A DNA stretch of 64,000 nucleotides from Geomonas azotofigens (GTDB lineage: Bacteria; Desulfobacterota; Desulfuromonadia; Geobacterales; Geobacteraceae), in the NCBI RefSeq assembly GCF_018919395.1, contig NZ_JAHLME010000004.1, forward strand, positions 248,001 to 312,000, in the 5' to 3' direction. Numbering within the stretch: position 1 is the stretch's first letter; every line of letters begins with the position of its first letter. Under the pieces are notes generated by a model that worked only from the letters and a program-made list of their open reading frames with translations, had not been told where the DNA came from and searched no databases. The position numbers and the translations under genes were made by a program. Shown in pieces: positions 37,276 to 46,273 of this stretch.

Positions 37276-38313
37276 CTAGGCCAGGGCGCGCACGAGGTTG
37301 AGGTCGATCCGCTTCGGGTCGGGATGAGCGAGCGGGGCGTCCCCGAGTACTTCCTCGGAAGAGGGGAGGGGGCCCTGCGGGACCACCTGGAGGAAGACCT
37401 CCACGATGCCCGGGTCGAGCGCTGCGCCGCTCATGGAGCGGACCATCTCCCGGGCCTCGGCCAGGGGGTAGCGCTTGCGGTAGGAGCGGTCCATGGTGAG
37501 CGCGTCGTAGATGTCCGCCACGGAGACGATGCGCGCCTCCAGGGGGATCTCCTCCCCTTTCAGTCCCAAGGGGTAGCCGGTGCCGTCGTACTTCTCGTGG
37601 TGGTGGCGGATGATGTTCTTGGCCAGCTCCGAGAGCCTCGCCTTCTCGGCAAGGTCGGCGCCCCAGTCCGTGTGCAGCTTCATGGTCTCGAACTCGTCGT
37701 CGTTCAGGCGCCCGCTGCCGTTTAGGATCACCTCGGAGATGCCGATCTTGCCGCAGTCGTGCAGCCAGCTGCCGTACTTGATCTGGCGCAGGGTGTCCTT
37801 GGAGAGCCCCATCGCGTCGGCGATCAGGAGGGCGTAGACCGCCACCCGGTCGCAGTGCCCCTTGGTGCTGGGGTCCTTGAGCTCGATGGTCTGGGCGAGG
37901 GAGCGCAGCACCGCCTCGTCCTCCCGCCTCATGGCCTGCACGGTCCGGTAGCGCCTGAGCCCCTCCCGTACCACGTCCAGGATCTCCTGCTCCTTCCACG
38001 GCTTCAAGAGGTAGCGGAACACCTCCGAGTTGTTGATGGCGGCAAGCGCGGTGGCGAGGTCGACGTAGGAGGAGATGAGCACCTTGACGGTGTCCGGGGA
38101 AAGCTGGCGCAGTTCGGAGAGAAAGTCGAGGCCGGACATGCCCGGCATGCGGTTGTCCGAGACCACCACGGCGATCTCGTGCTCCCGGAACAGCTCCAGG
38201 GCCTCAGCCGCGTCGCCGGCGGTGAGCAGCTCGATCCCCTGTGCCTTGAACAGGTCGACGGAGGCCTGCAGTATCAGCTTGTTGTCATCCACGAATAGTA
38301 CTTCAGCCGCCAT
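37276..38313 (-). CDS. Response regulator with HD-GYP c-di-GMP phosphodiesterase domain
   Basis: 345 residues from ATG 38313 (AGGGA 7 bases upstream; an ATG two codons earlier is less well placed). REC domain with EVLFVDDNK and phospho-Asp in VVVSDNRMPGMSG, then HD-GYP: HCDRVAVYALLIADAMGL, WLHDCGKIGI, HHHEKYDGTGYPLGLKGEEI, DIYDALTMDRSYRK. The HHE..DGTGYP motif marks an active class. It hydrolyses c-di-GMP under phosphorelay control. No kinase is adjacent in the same unit. Confidence 0.93.
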   Translation of the reverse strand: MAAEVLFVDDNKLILQASVDLFKAQGIELLTAGDAAEALELFREHEIAVVVSDNRMPGMSGLDFLSELRQLSPDTVKVLISSYVDLATALAAINNSEVFRYLLKPWKEQEILDVVREGLRRYRTVQAMRREDEAVLRSLAQTIELKDPSTKGHCDRVAVYALLIADAMGLSKDTLRQIKYGSWLHDCGKIGISEVILNGSGRLNDDEFETMKLHTDWGADLAEKARLSELAKNIIRHHHEKYDGTGYPLGLKGEEIPLEARIVSVADIYDALTMDRSYRKRYPLAEAREMVRSMSGAALDPGIVEVFLQVVPQGPLPSSEEVLGDAPLAHPDPKRIDLNLVRALA

Positions 38314-38552
38314 CGACATATCCCTCGCTCACAAGTCATCGCACAAAAGCAGGTCCACCGGCAGGTCGCGCCACGAAGGCGTCGTCCAAAGCCGATGCAT
38401 GGTATTCCTTCATGAATTTCTTGTCAAGGGGCGTCGCAGGCGGAGCGGTTCATCGAGCGGTTCCACCCTGGCTCCACGTGGGCCGGCTCCGACGACAGGC
38501 GGCTTCTGCTTGAGAAGGATGCGGCTGGCCCGAGGCGGGCACCGTGAGCGGG

Positions 38553-39212
38553 TTACTCCGAAGCATCCATGTTCATCCGGTACGTCCCGTATTTGATCCG
38601 GGTCAGCACGTTCTTTTCCAGCATGATCTGGAACGTCGCGACGACGGTCGGCTTGCTGGCGCTCAAGGCCTCCGCCACCTCGTCGTAGGTGCCATGGAAC
38701 GTGTTGTCAGCGTCAAGATGGTTGAGCACGTACTCCATGATTTCGGCACGCCTGCCGCCGAGGGTATCGAGGATCTTGAGGACGAACTCCTTCTTTTCCA
38801 CCCCGTTGTTCGACTCTTTGCCCTCGGTCACCTTCTTGGTAGCTATGTCGGAGAGGAGTTCCAGCATGTCGTGGAAGTTGAACGGCTTCAAAAGGTAGCC
38901 GTCAGCCTTGTAGCGAAAGGCGTCGAGCAGGTACTCCGACTCCGAATGGGCCGAAACCATGACTACCGCAACGGCTGGGTCTTTCTGCTTTATGGTGCTG
39001 AGCAGATCAATCCCGGACAGGCCGGGCATGCGGATGTCGGTGAGCACGATGTCCGGGTGATGCTCTTCCAGCGCATGCAGGGCCTCATCGGCGCTGCCGA
39101 CACAGACCGTGTTTTTGCAGAAACTGCTCAACACCATTTTCATCTGCTCCCTGGCAGTCTCCTCGTCGTCCACAAAAAGAATCGTCATTTCCTGCAACGC
39201 GGTTACGTTCAC
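38553..39212 (-). CDS. Response regulator with RepL-like winged-helix output
   Basis: 219 residues from GTG 39212 (AAGGGGGA upstream, overlapping the kinase stop region). REC domain: ILFVDDEETAREQM, phospho-Asp in IVLTDIRMPGLSG, VSAHSESE, Lys in YLLKPFNF. The C-terminal ~75 residues look like a winged helix (EIMEYVLNHLDADNTFHGTY, DEVAEALSASKPTVVATFQI, LTRIKYGTYRMN), similar to RepL/Crp-type HTH domains, so this is probably a transcription factor. It pairs with the kinase one base upstream. Confidence 0.85.
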   Translation of the reverse strand: MNVTALQEMTILFVDDEETAREQMKMVLSSFCKNTVCVGSADEALHALEEHHPDIVLTDIRMPGLSGIDLLSTIKQKDPAVAVVMVSAHSESEYLLDAFRYKADGYLLKPFNFHDMLELLSDIATKKVTEGKESNNGVEKKEFVLKILDTLGGRRAEIMEYVLNHLDADNTFHGTYDEVAEALSASKPTVVATFQIMLEKNVLTRIKYGTYRMNMDASE

Positions 39213-39213
39213 A

Positions 39214-40944
39214 CTATCCCCCTTCGGTTATTCTGGCGAATTGAACACAGATGCAGGCTCCCTGCAGCACGTTACCCTGCAGTTCAAAGGAGCGATTCTC
39301 CGCCCAGACCTTGCCCTGGTCAAGATTGCTGACAATCTGGTGGCACAGGTAGAGCCCGAGCCCGGTGCCGTCGCCCTTGTCCTTGGTTGTCACGTACGGC
39401 TCGAAAACACGCTTGAGCAGATGCTCCGGAATCCCCCCACCGTTGTCCTGGAAGGTTACCGTCACCAGGCCCCCCGCCTCCTCCCGGCAGGAAAGCAGGA
39501 TGAACCGCTCACCCGTCACCAGGGATAGCTGGTCCCGGGCATTCAGCAGCACATTGATGGTCAGCTGCACCAGGTCGTTGACGAATCCCATGGTCTGCAC
39601 CGGCGTGGTGATCCGGTTTTCGATGGTGATCTTGCTTTGTTCCATGACGGGTGCCACCATCGAGATGGCCCGCTCGACCGAGGCTTGAAGTTCGATCACG
39701 GTCCGGCTGCTGCCCGACATCAGCAGGGAGCGCCAGTCATCTATGATGTTGGACATGTACTGAATGTTCTGGTTCGCCAGGGTGATCTGGCTGGCGAGCA
39801 GGGCGTCGTCCAGTTTCCCGAACTGGTTCTGCAGCCCGATGTTCTGGACGATCAGCGAAAGGTTGTAGAGTGGTTGCCGCCACTGATGTCCGATATGTCC
39901 CAGCATCTCGCCGAGGGCGCACTGTTTCGAGCGTTGGGCCAGCATGGTACCCTGCTCGGTGATGATGCGTTCGTACTTTCTGAACCCGACCATGTTGATA
40001 CACAGCATCACGCATGCGGTGATGGCGAAGAACAGCAGCCAGACGTAGAAATAGCCCCAGTGCCGAAGCCGCAGTTCGGTCATGTCGTAGGCGACCAGGT
40101 ACTTGCCGACTTCGCGGCCTGCGTTGTCGCGCAGGACCTGAGACGTACTGACCAGGTAATACCGGTCTCCGATTTGTATGTCGTTTCTGGTTCGCCTGAA
40201 ATCGATCCTGTCTTTGAACTGGCTGAAGAACTCGGCGTCGTTGGCCTTCAGCCTCCGGTAGTAGTCATACACGAACTCGGCAGAATTTGTCTTATATCCG
40301 TTGCTGGAGTCGAGTAGTTTCCCCTTGGAAAAGATGGCCGTCCTGACGTCGTTGAAGAACCATTTGAGGTTGTAGTGGAAAAATGACACGTCCACCCCTA
40401 CCTCGATGGTGCCGACCACGTTGGCAAGGGCGTCCCTCACCGGAAGCACCGTGCAGAAGTAGAGGGGGACGATATTCGTCTCATACCCGTACGAGTATTT
40501 CTTAGTGGTGAAGACTTCCTTGCCGACGCTCGGATGGAATTTGGTCGGGTCATGGGAGATCGATGGCGGTGTCATGTGAAATCTGAGGTTTCCGTTGCCG
40601 TCATAGATAAGCACTGAAATGACGGGGACGTACCGTTTGCCGAAATCTTGAAACACCGGCTCGGCCGCCTTTTGGAGGGACTCCTCGTCGCCTGCTTTCA
40701 ACAGTTCGGCAAAGTGCTTCTCCTGTGCGATCGCGGTTACGTAGTTGACCAGCCGCGAGCAGAGGTACTCGGACTCGCTGTCGTGCGCATTCTTGATGAA
40801 ACTGTTGATCTTGTTGGCGAAGTAGGCGTAGTCGGAAGTCCTTTTGTGCAGATCCATGAGGGAAAAGAAGCAGAACATGCAGAAGAGCAGGACGTAGGTG
40901 ACGATCACGATGCGCTTCTTGCTGGCTTCCAGAAACCTTTTCAC
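39214..40944 (-). CDS. Membrane sensor histidine kinase with Cache-like periplasmic domain
   Basis: 576 residues from GTG 40944. Helix 1 (about 11-30) and helix 2 (about 287-309) enclose a ~255-residue periplasmic domain with double-Cache features (VISVLIYDGNGNLRFHMTPP, VRDALANVVGTIEVGVDVSFFH). The H-box is LGHIGHQWRQPLYNLSL, the HWRQPL type; N-box INVLLNARDQ; G-boxes DNGGGIPE and GDGTGLGLYLC. It phosphorylates the downstream RepL-like regulator. The long upstream gap to the assT operon carries AAACCAAA-type motifs on both sides; the ligand is unknown. Confidence 0.92.
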   Translation of the reverse strand: MKRFLEASKKRIVIVTYVLLFCMFCFFSLMDLHKRTSDYAYFANKINSFIKNAHDSESEYLCSRLVNYVTAIAQEKHFAELLKAGDEESLQKAAEPVFQDFGKRYVPVISVLIYDGNGNLRFHMTPPSISHDPTKFHPSVGKEVFTTKKYSYGYETNIVPLYFCTVLPVRDALANVVGTIEVGVDVSFFHYNLKWFFNDVRTAIFSKGKLLDSSNGYKTNSAEFVYDYYRRLKANDAEFFSQFKDRIDFRRTRNDIQIGDRYYLVSTSQVLRDNAGREVGKYLVAYDMTELRLRHWGYFYVWLLFFAITACVMLCINMVGFRKYERIITEQGTMLAQRSKQCALGEMLGHIGHQWRQPLYNLSLIVQNIGLQNQFGKLDDALLASQITLANQNIQYMSNIIDDWRSLLMSGSSRTVIELQASVERAISMVAPVMEQSKITIENRITTPVQTMGFVNDLVQLTINVLLNARDQLSLVTGERFILLSCREEAGGLVTVTFQDNGGGIPEHLLKRVFEPYVTTKDKGDGTGLGLYLCHQIVSNLDQGKVWAENRSFELQGNVLQGACICVQFARITEGG

Positions 40945-41310
40945 TGTGGCGTCCCCCCTTTACTCCCGAGCGCGACCCGGTCCCCCTGGCGTGCAACCCG
41001 GATTTCCAGTCGCAGCACCCCGCCTCAAAATCGGTTTAGTTTACTTCAGTATTACAAACGATGTAAACCAAAAAGTAGGCAAAGGTTCACCTCTCCCTGA
41101 AAGCCCCCCCTTCCCGGCTATTTTGACCCATCCACGGTGCTGGAAGAGTGTCATAGCCATATTTCATCCCACTCATAGCCACACCATGCCGCCTTCACAA
41201 TTCTTTGTTTTTACTGGGCTGAGACAGGGCTTTCAGCCCCGTTGCCAGTAGGGATAGGCCCTGTGAGACACGGTGTCGCGGTCTGTGCGAAAATAATTTT
41301 ACAAAACTGC
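40945..41310. other. AT-richer intergenic region with several inverted repeats
   Basis: No coding frame is supported in the 614 bases between the divergent kinase and dsbL. GTTTAC (41039-41044) and GTAAAC (41063-41068) may flank the kinase promoter. A compact fold is possible at 41213-41277: ACTGG/CCAGT outside GGGCTGA/TCAGCCC, with ACAGGGC/GCCCTGT and GACAC/GTGTC nearby. No known RNA family or riboswitch was recognised. Confidence 0.4.
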
Positions 41311-41442
41311 TTGACAGCGTGCTTTTGGTTTTGTTAAATAAACTAAAAACGTGTTTATGACTTTAATCAAAACCAAATCCAGGGTAAAAGCGTACTTTGC
41401 GCGGACAAATCAGCTTTAGGTGTATTTAACGAAACCAAAAGC
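41311..41442 (+). promoter_or_regulatory. Predicted promoter and operator array of the assT operon
   Basis: TTGACA (41311-41316), 17 bases, TTAAAT (41334-41339). GCTTTTGGTTTTGTTAA (41321-41337) covers the spacer and -10; its inverted partner TTAACGAAACCAAAAGC lies at 41426-41442 (16 of 17 bases pair). A third, weaker copy TTAATCAAAACCAAATCC sits at 41363-41380. This looks like cooperative or looping binding sites for a dedicated regulator; none is encoded next to the operon. Confidence 0.6.
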
Positions 41443-41558
41443 GACAACACACCAGCCAGCATGCAGAGAAAGGAGGGACGCTACGGATCGGATGTCACAC
41501 GAGAGGAAACGGGGCCAGGATCAGCAGTAACAACCATACGCTACAAAGGAGAGAGATC

Positions 41559-42221
41559 ATGTTCAAGTTCGCAAAAACCATCGTCAAGAGTTTCGCGCTG
41601 GTAGCCCTTCTCGCCGGCACCAGCTTCGCCTTCACCGAGGGGACCGACTACGTCAAGCTGGCCAAGCCGATCCCGAACGCCCAGGGGACCCTGATCAAGG
41701 TGTTCAGCTACGACTGCCCCTTCTGCTACAAGTACGACAAGAAGATCACTCCGAACCTGGTTCCCAAGCTGCCGGGCGATCTGAAGTTCCGCCCCTTCCA
41801 CCTGAAAACCAAGGGCAAGTACGGCGTCCAGGGGAGCGAGCTCTTCGCCGTGCTGCTGCTCAAGGATCAGAAGGCCGGCCTCTCCGACCGCGATCTTTAC
41901 ACCGAAAAGTCCCTCCTAAAAAAGGCCAAGATGGCCTACTACACCGCCTACCACGACAAGAAGGAGCGCTGGGATGCGGGCCCCGACGCCTACCTTAAGA
42001 CCGGTCTCGACGCAGTCGGCATGACCAGGGCCGATTTCGACAAGGCGAAGAACGACCCCCAGGTCAAGGCGCTGCTCAAAGAGTGGGACCAGTCCTATGA
42101 CGTCGCCAAGGTTCAGGGCGTACCGGGCTTCGTCGTCAACGGAAAGTACCTCATCATGACCAAGAGCATCACCTCGATAGACGGCATGGTTAAGCTCATC
42201 AACGAGTTGAAGACCAAATAA
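41559..42221 (+). CDS. dsbL: DsbL-type periplasmic thiol oxidase (DsbA family)
   Basis: 220 residues with signal peptide MFKFAKTIVKSFALVALLAG. Thioredoxin fold with active site Cys53-Pro-Phe-Cys56 (VFSYDCPFCYKYD) and cis-Pro loop VQGVPGFVVNGKYL. CPFC, rather than the CPHC of DsbA, is the signature of DsbL, the oxidase dedicated to arylsulfate sulfotransferase in uropathogenic E. coli. The dsbL-dsbI-assT order here supports that call. AAGGAGAG precedes the ATG. First gene of the operon. Confidence 0.9.
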   Translation: MFKFAKTIVKSFALVALLAGTSFAFTEGTDYVKLAKPIPNAQGTLIKVFSYDCPFCYKYDKKITPNLVPKLPGDLKFRPFHLKTKGKYGVQGSELFAVLLLKDQKAGLSDRDLYTEKSLLKKAKMAYYTAYHDKKERWDAGPDAYLKTGLDAVGMTRADFDKAKNDPQVKALLKEWDQSYDVAKVQGVPGFVVNGKYLIMTKSITSIDGMVKLINELKTK

Positions 42222-42232
42222 GGAGACTCGTC

Positions 42233-42940
42233 GTGAAACTCTCAGAAATGATAGGCAACTTGAGGTCGGACCCGGTACGAACCATCAGCCAGTGGCAGGA
42301 CAGGCGGTTTCTCTGGGTGTTCATGGCGGTGCTCAGCCTGTTCATGGTCATCCTGGCCCACTCCGTGTTCCAGATCTGGCTCTACATGAGACCCTGCGAA
42401 CAGTGCGTCTACATAAGGCTCGCCTTCTTCGCCATGGCCTTCGGCGGCATCGTTGCCGCCATCAACCCCTCGAACCCGGGCTTGAAGATCGTCGGCTACC
42501 TGTGCGCCATCTGGGGGAGCTTCAAAGGGGTCCTCTACAGCATAAAGCTCAACAAGATCCACCATGCCGCCCACAGCGACGACCTCTTCGGCGTGCAGGG
42601 GTGCTCCCCGGAGCCGACCTTCCCGTTCCACCTGCCGCTGGACAAGTGGTCTCCGGAATGGTTCAAGCCGACGGGCGACTGCGGTTACGACAATCCCATC
42701 ATTCCCGACGGAGTCCAACTGAGCTCCATGCAGAAGGCGATCACCGACTTCTATGCCGACGGGTGGTACCTCTGGCCCCCCGCCCACTTCGGGAACATGG
42801 CGCAGTGCACCGTCATCACCTTCGGCGTCATCCTCCTCTTCCTGGTGGTGGCGGCGGCCTGCTGGGTCGTGACACTGGTGCGCAAGCGCCAGGCTGCAAC
42901 GCAGGATGCAAGCTCCACATGCCCCGGCAGATTGGCATAA
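42233..42940 (+). CDS. dsbI: DsbI/DsbB-family quinone-linked disulfide oxidoreductase
   Basis: 235 residues from GTG 42233 (AAGGAGAC upstream, 11 bases after dsbL). Four membrane helices (about 30-52, 60-80, 85-105, 190-215). First periplasmic Cys pair RPCEQCVYIRLAFFAM; the long second loop carries GCSPEPTFPFHLP and GDCGYDN, the pair that re-oxidises DsbL. It hands electrons to quinone in the inner membrane. The large second loop is typical of DsbI rather than classical DsbB. Confidence 0.9.
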   Translation: MKLSEMIGNLRSDPVRTISQWQDRRFLWVFMAVLSLFMVILAHSVFQIWLYMRPCEQCVYIRLAFFAMAFGGIVAAINPSNPGLKIVGYLCAIWGSFKGVLYSIKLNKIHHAAHSDDLFGVQGCSPEPTFPFHLPLDKWSPEWFKPTGDCGYDNPIIPDGVQLSSMQKAITDFYADGWYLWPPAHFGNMAQCTVITFGVILLFLVVAAACWVVTLVRKRQAATQDASSTCPGRLA

Positions 42941-42999
42941 CGACAAAGTTCCCGGAAAGGCGGCATGTCCGCCTCACCCAACGACAAAAGGAGAACAGT

Positions 43000-44877
43000 A
43001 TGAACTGTCGAAAAGCAGCAGCAGTGAAAACCGGAAGAATGGCGCGACTCGTTTTGTGCTCTGCGATGCTCGGAGCTGCAATCCCGACCATGGCTTTCGC
43101 AATCGGTGGGGCGAGCGGCGCGAAAGTCGACTACCAGGTACAGGGGAAACTGGGCGAGGTGGTCATGAACCCCTATGACCTCGCCCCGTTGACCGCGGTC
43201 ATCAAAAATGGCGGCTACGTCATCAAGGATGTCACGGTCCGCATCGTCCCGAAAAAAGACGGGCAGGAAATCAAGTACCAGGTCGCCAACAAGCACCTGC
43301 TGACCCACGGCGGTATCCCGGTATTTGGCCTCTACGCCGACTATGTCAACACGGTGGAGATCGAATACTCAAAGCTGTTCAACGGGAAATGGGAGCAGGC
43401 CAAGGAAAGCTACACCCTCTACGCCCCTCCCGTGTACTCGGAGCCGAACGCGACCAAGACGCTGAAGGCCGCCCTCTTCTCCGGGGCCGAGGTCAAGAAG
43501 GTCGACAAGAAGTTCAGCGACCGGCTCTATTTCGTGAACAACTTCCTGCACAAGGCGGGCAAAGGGACCAGGGCGGTCTGGAACAACCCCACGGGCGGCG
43601 CCCTGGAGTGGAACTACTATCCGCAGAACTTCATCGTCGACACCAAGGGTGAAGTCCGCTGGTACATGAAGGCCGATACCATCTATGACCTAAAATCGAT
43701 CTACAACGCTGGCGTCATGATGGGCTTCAAGCAGAACAACGACGGCGCCATGAGCTGGGGCTTCGGCCAGCGCTACGTGAAGTACGACATCATGGGCAAG
43801 GAAGTCTTCAACCGTGAGCTGCCCGCCGGTTACAACGACTTCTCCCACTCCATGGACAACTCCCCCAACGGCAACTACTTCCTCCGCGTGGCGAGCTCCA
43901 ACCTGAAGCGGGCCGACGGCAGAAACGTCCGCACCGTGCGCGACGTTATCATCGAGGTGGAACCGGCAACCGGCCTGGTCAAGGACGAGTGGCGCCTCTT
44001 CGACATCCTCGACCCATATCGCGACGTCAACATGAAGGTTCTCGACCAGGGGGCTGTGTGCCTCAACATCGACGCCAGCAAGGCAGGCCACACCATGACC
44101 GCCGAGGAACTCGCCAAGCAGGACGCAAGCGACAAGTTCGGCGACATCGTCGGCGTCGGACCGGGCAGGAACTGGGCGCACGTGAACAGCGTCGACCATG
44201 ACGCCGAGGACGACTCCATCATCATCAGCTCCCGCCACCAGTCGGCGGTCGTGAAGATCGGCCGCGACAAGCAGGTGAAGTGGATTCTCGGCAGCCCCGA
44301 GGGGTGGAAGAAGGAATACCAGGGCAAGTTCCTGACCCCGGTTGACTCCAAGGGGAACAAGATCGTATGCGAGGCCGGCGGCTCCAAGTGCCCCGGTTAC
44401 GAGAACGACGAGGGTGGTTTCGACTGGACCTGGACGCAGCACACCGCGTTCAAGATCGACAGCAAGTCCAAGGGCGACATCCTCTACCTGAGCGTCTTCG
44501 ACAACGGCGACAGCCGCGGCATGGAGCAGCCGGCCCTGCCGAGCATGAAGTACTCGCGCGCCGTCATCTACAAGATCGACCAGAAGAAGATGACCATCGA
44601 GCAGGTCTGGGAGTTCGGCAAAGAACGCGGCAACGGCTGGTACAGCCCGGTGACCTCACTCACCGAATACCAGACCGACAAGGACTCCGTGTTCGTCTAC
44701 TCGGCAACAGCCGGCGCCGATTTCGACATCACCACCGGTGCGTTCAAGAGCGACCCGAACCCCTACATCATGGAGTTCAACTACGGCTCCAAAGAGCCTG
44801 CCGTTGAGATCCAGCTGAAGGACACCACCGGCTACCAGGCCATGCCGTTCAGCGTGGACAAGGCCTTCACCAAGTAA
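43000..44877 (+). CDS. assT: Periplasmic PAPS-independent arylsulfate sulfotransferase
   Basis: 625 residues with a signal peptide (ending IPTMAFA). Strong AssT motifs: NWAHVNSVDHDAEDDSIIIS, SSRHQSAVVKIGRDKQVKWI, and DWTWTQHTAFKID with the His near 481 that matches the transient sulfo-histidine of E. coli AssT; His near 394 and Arg-His near 412-413 match its other active-site residues. A C-x6-C pair (VCEAGGSKCPG) fits the disulfide made by DsbL. It moves sulfate from one phenol to another without PAPS. AAAAGGAG precedes the ATG. The natural donor is unknown. Confidence 0.94.
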   Translation: MNCRKAAAVKTGRMARLVLCSAMLGAAIPTMAFAIGGASGAKVDYQVQGKLGEVVMNPYDLAPLTAVIKNGGYVIKDVTVRIVPKKDGQEIKYQVANKHLLTHGGIPVFGLYADYVNTVEIEYSKLFNGKWEQAKESYTLYAPPVYSEPNATKTLKAALFSGAEVKKVDKKFSDRLYFVNNFLHKAGKGTRAVWNNPTGGALEWNYYPQNFIVDTKGEVRWYMKADTIYDLKSIYNAGVMMGFKQNNDGAMSWGFGQRYVKYDIMGKEVFNRELPAGYNDFSHSMDNSPNGNYFLRVASSNLKRADGRNVRTVRDVIIEVEPATGLVKDEWRLFDILDPYRDVNMKVLDQGAVCLNIDASKAGHTMTAEELAKQDASDKFGDIVGVGPGRNWAHVNSVDHDAEDDSIIISSRHQSAVVKIGRDKQVKWILGSPEGWKKEYQGKFLTPVDSKGNKIVCEAGGSKCPGYENDEGGFDWTWTQHTAFKIDSKSKGDILYLSVFDNGDSRGMEQPALPSMKYSRAVIYKIDQKKMTIEQVWEFGKERGNGWYSPVTSLTEYQTDKDSVFVYSATAGADFDITTGAFKSDPNPYIMEFNYGSKEPAVEIQLKDTTGYQAMPFSVDKAFTK

Positions 44878-44891
44878 CCGTCCTGCAAAAA

Positions 44892-44927
44892 CGCCTCAGG
44901 TTGAAGGATCTCCTTCAGCCTGAGGCG
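44892..44927 (+). other. Long intercistronic hairpin after assT
   Basis: CGCCTCAGGTTGAAGGA (44892-44908) pairs with TCCTTCAGCCTGAGGCG (44911-44927) over 17 positions with one G-T wobble. No T-run follows, so it is not a standard terminator. It probably stabilises the assT mRNA end or lowers expression of the downstream genes. Confidence 0.7.
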
Positions 44928-44974
44928 CCGCACGATTCCACCGCCCGGGAAAACGCATCAGAGAGGTTGTCACC

Positions 44975-45481
44975 ATGAAACGATTGGTCCGCTACATCTG
45001 CGCCTGCCTTATGACCCTGATGGTACTTGCCGTGTCGGCGCCGGGCAAAGCCCAGGATGATACCGCCCCGGTCCGGATCGGCGCGCCGGCCCCGGAGTTC
45101 AGGCTGCCCGCGCTCGCGGGCGAAGGCAAAAGTCTCGCCCAGTACCGCGGCAAGATCGTCCTCGTGAACTTCTGGGCTTCCTGGTGCCCCTACTGCCGCG
45201 ACGAGATGCCCTCCATGGACCGGCTGGTCAAGGCCTTCCCCAAGGGGGACCTGGTGGTCCTCGCGGTGAACGTCGAGAAAAAGCTCCCGGAAAGGTTTCG
45301 CAAGCTCCCGTTCACCTTCGATTTTCTCAGCGACGCCAACGGGTTCGTGCAGCAGCGGTACGGGGCAAACCGCCTGCCCGACACCTTCATCGTGGACCGC
45401 AAGGGAGTCCTGCGGCAAAGGGTGACCGGCGGGATCGCGTGGGATTCCCCACAAATTGTCAGTTATCTGAAGTCGCTGTAG
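44975..45481 (+). CDS. TlpA/ResA-like periplasmic thioredoxin
   Basis: 168 residues with a signal peptide (MKRLVRYICACLMTLMVLAVSAPGKAQ; two Cys lie inside it). APAPEFRLPALAGEGKSL leads to the active site VNFWASWCPYCRDEMPSM (Cys71-Pro-Tyr-Cys74), with the cis-Pro strand NRLPDTFIVDRKGVL. TlpA/ResA proteins reduce specific periplasmic disulfides using electrons from CcdA or DsbD; the next gene is CcdA-like. No strong promoter is seen, so it is probably read with assT through the hairpin. Confidence 0.88.
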   Translation: MKRLVRYICACLMTLMVLAVSAPGKAQDDTAPVRIGAPAPEFRLPALAGEGKSLAQYRGKIVLVNFWASWCPYCRDEMPSMDRLVKAFPKGDLVVLAVNVEKKLPERFRKLPFTFDFLSDANGFVQQRYGANRLPDTFIVDRKGVLRQRVTGGIAWDSPQIVSYLKSL

Positions 45482-45494
45482 CGGAGGGACCGTC

Positions 45495-46247
45495 ATGACC
45501 TTTTTCGGCTCGGACATCACCTTCTGGATCGCATTCTCGGCGGGCTTTCTCTCCTTCTTTTCTCCTTGCGTGCTGCCGCTGATCCCCTCCTACATCACCT
45601 ACATCACGGGGCTCTCCTTCGGACAGTTACAGGACGCCCATCCGGCGAGGAAGGTGCGCCTGACCGTCCTCATCCATTCGGTCGCCTTCGTCCTCGGATT
45701 CTCCGTGGTCTTCATCGGCATGGGGGCCCTCGCCGGGGTTGCCTCCTCCACCTTCCAGTCGGTCATGAAGGACGGACTGGTCTGGCTGCAGCGCGCGGGC
45801 GGGGTGCTGATCTTCCTCTTCGGCGTCCACATGTCCGGCCTATTCCATTTCGGGCTCCTGCTCGGGGACAAAAGAATCCAGCTGCATAGCAAACCGGGCG
45901 GAGTTGCGGGGACCTTCCTCGTCGGGATCGCCTTCGCCGCCGGCTGGACCCCTTGCATCGGCCCGATCCTCGGTGCCATCCTCGCCATGGCTGCCGGCAC
46001 TTCCGGTTCCGCCGGCAAGAGCATGTTCCTCTTGGGGAGCTACGCGGCGGGACTGGGTATTCCCTTCATCGTCTCGGGCCTGCTCTTTCATGGTTTTCTC
46101 GATTTCTTCAAACGCTTCAGGGTTCATATCAGGAAGATGGAGTTCTTCACCGGTCTGCTGCTCATGGTCGTGGGGAGCCTGCTCTTCTTCGGCCTCTTCA
46201 ATGCCATGAGCACCGCGCTCTACCAATGGCTCCCGGTCGGCGCCTGA
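45495..46247 (+). CDS. ccdA: CcdA/DsbD-type thiol electron transporter
   Basis: 250 residues, six membrane helices. The two redox cysteines sit in FFSPCVLPLIPSY (Cys25) and GWTPCIGPILGAIL, the paired CPC/TPC motifs of CcdA. It carries thiol electrons from cytoplasmic thioredoxin to periplasmic thioredoxin-like partners, here most likely the adjacent TlpA. CcdA often serves cytochrome c maturation, but no ccs or ccm genes are near. Begins 13 bases after the tlpA stop. Confidence 0.92.
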   Translation: MTFFGSDITFWIAFSAGFLSFFSPCVLPLIPSYITYITGLSFGQLQDAHPARKVRLTVLIHSVAFVLGFSVVFIGMGALAGVASSTFQSVMKDGLVWLQRAGGVLIFLFGVHMSGLFHFGLLLGDKRIQLHSKPGGVAGTFLVGIAFAAGWTPCIGPILGAILAMAAGTSGSAGKSMFLLGSYAAGLGIPFIVSGLLFHGFLDFFKRFRVHIRKMEFFTGLLLMVVGSLLFFGLFNAMSTALYQWLPVGA

Positions 46248-46273
46248 ATTGATACGCGAAAAGGTACATCACC

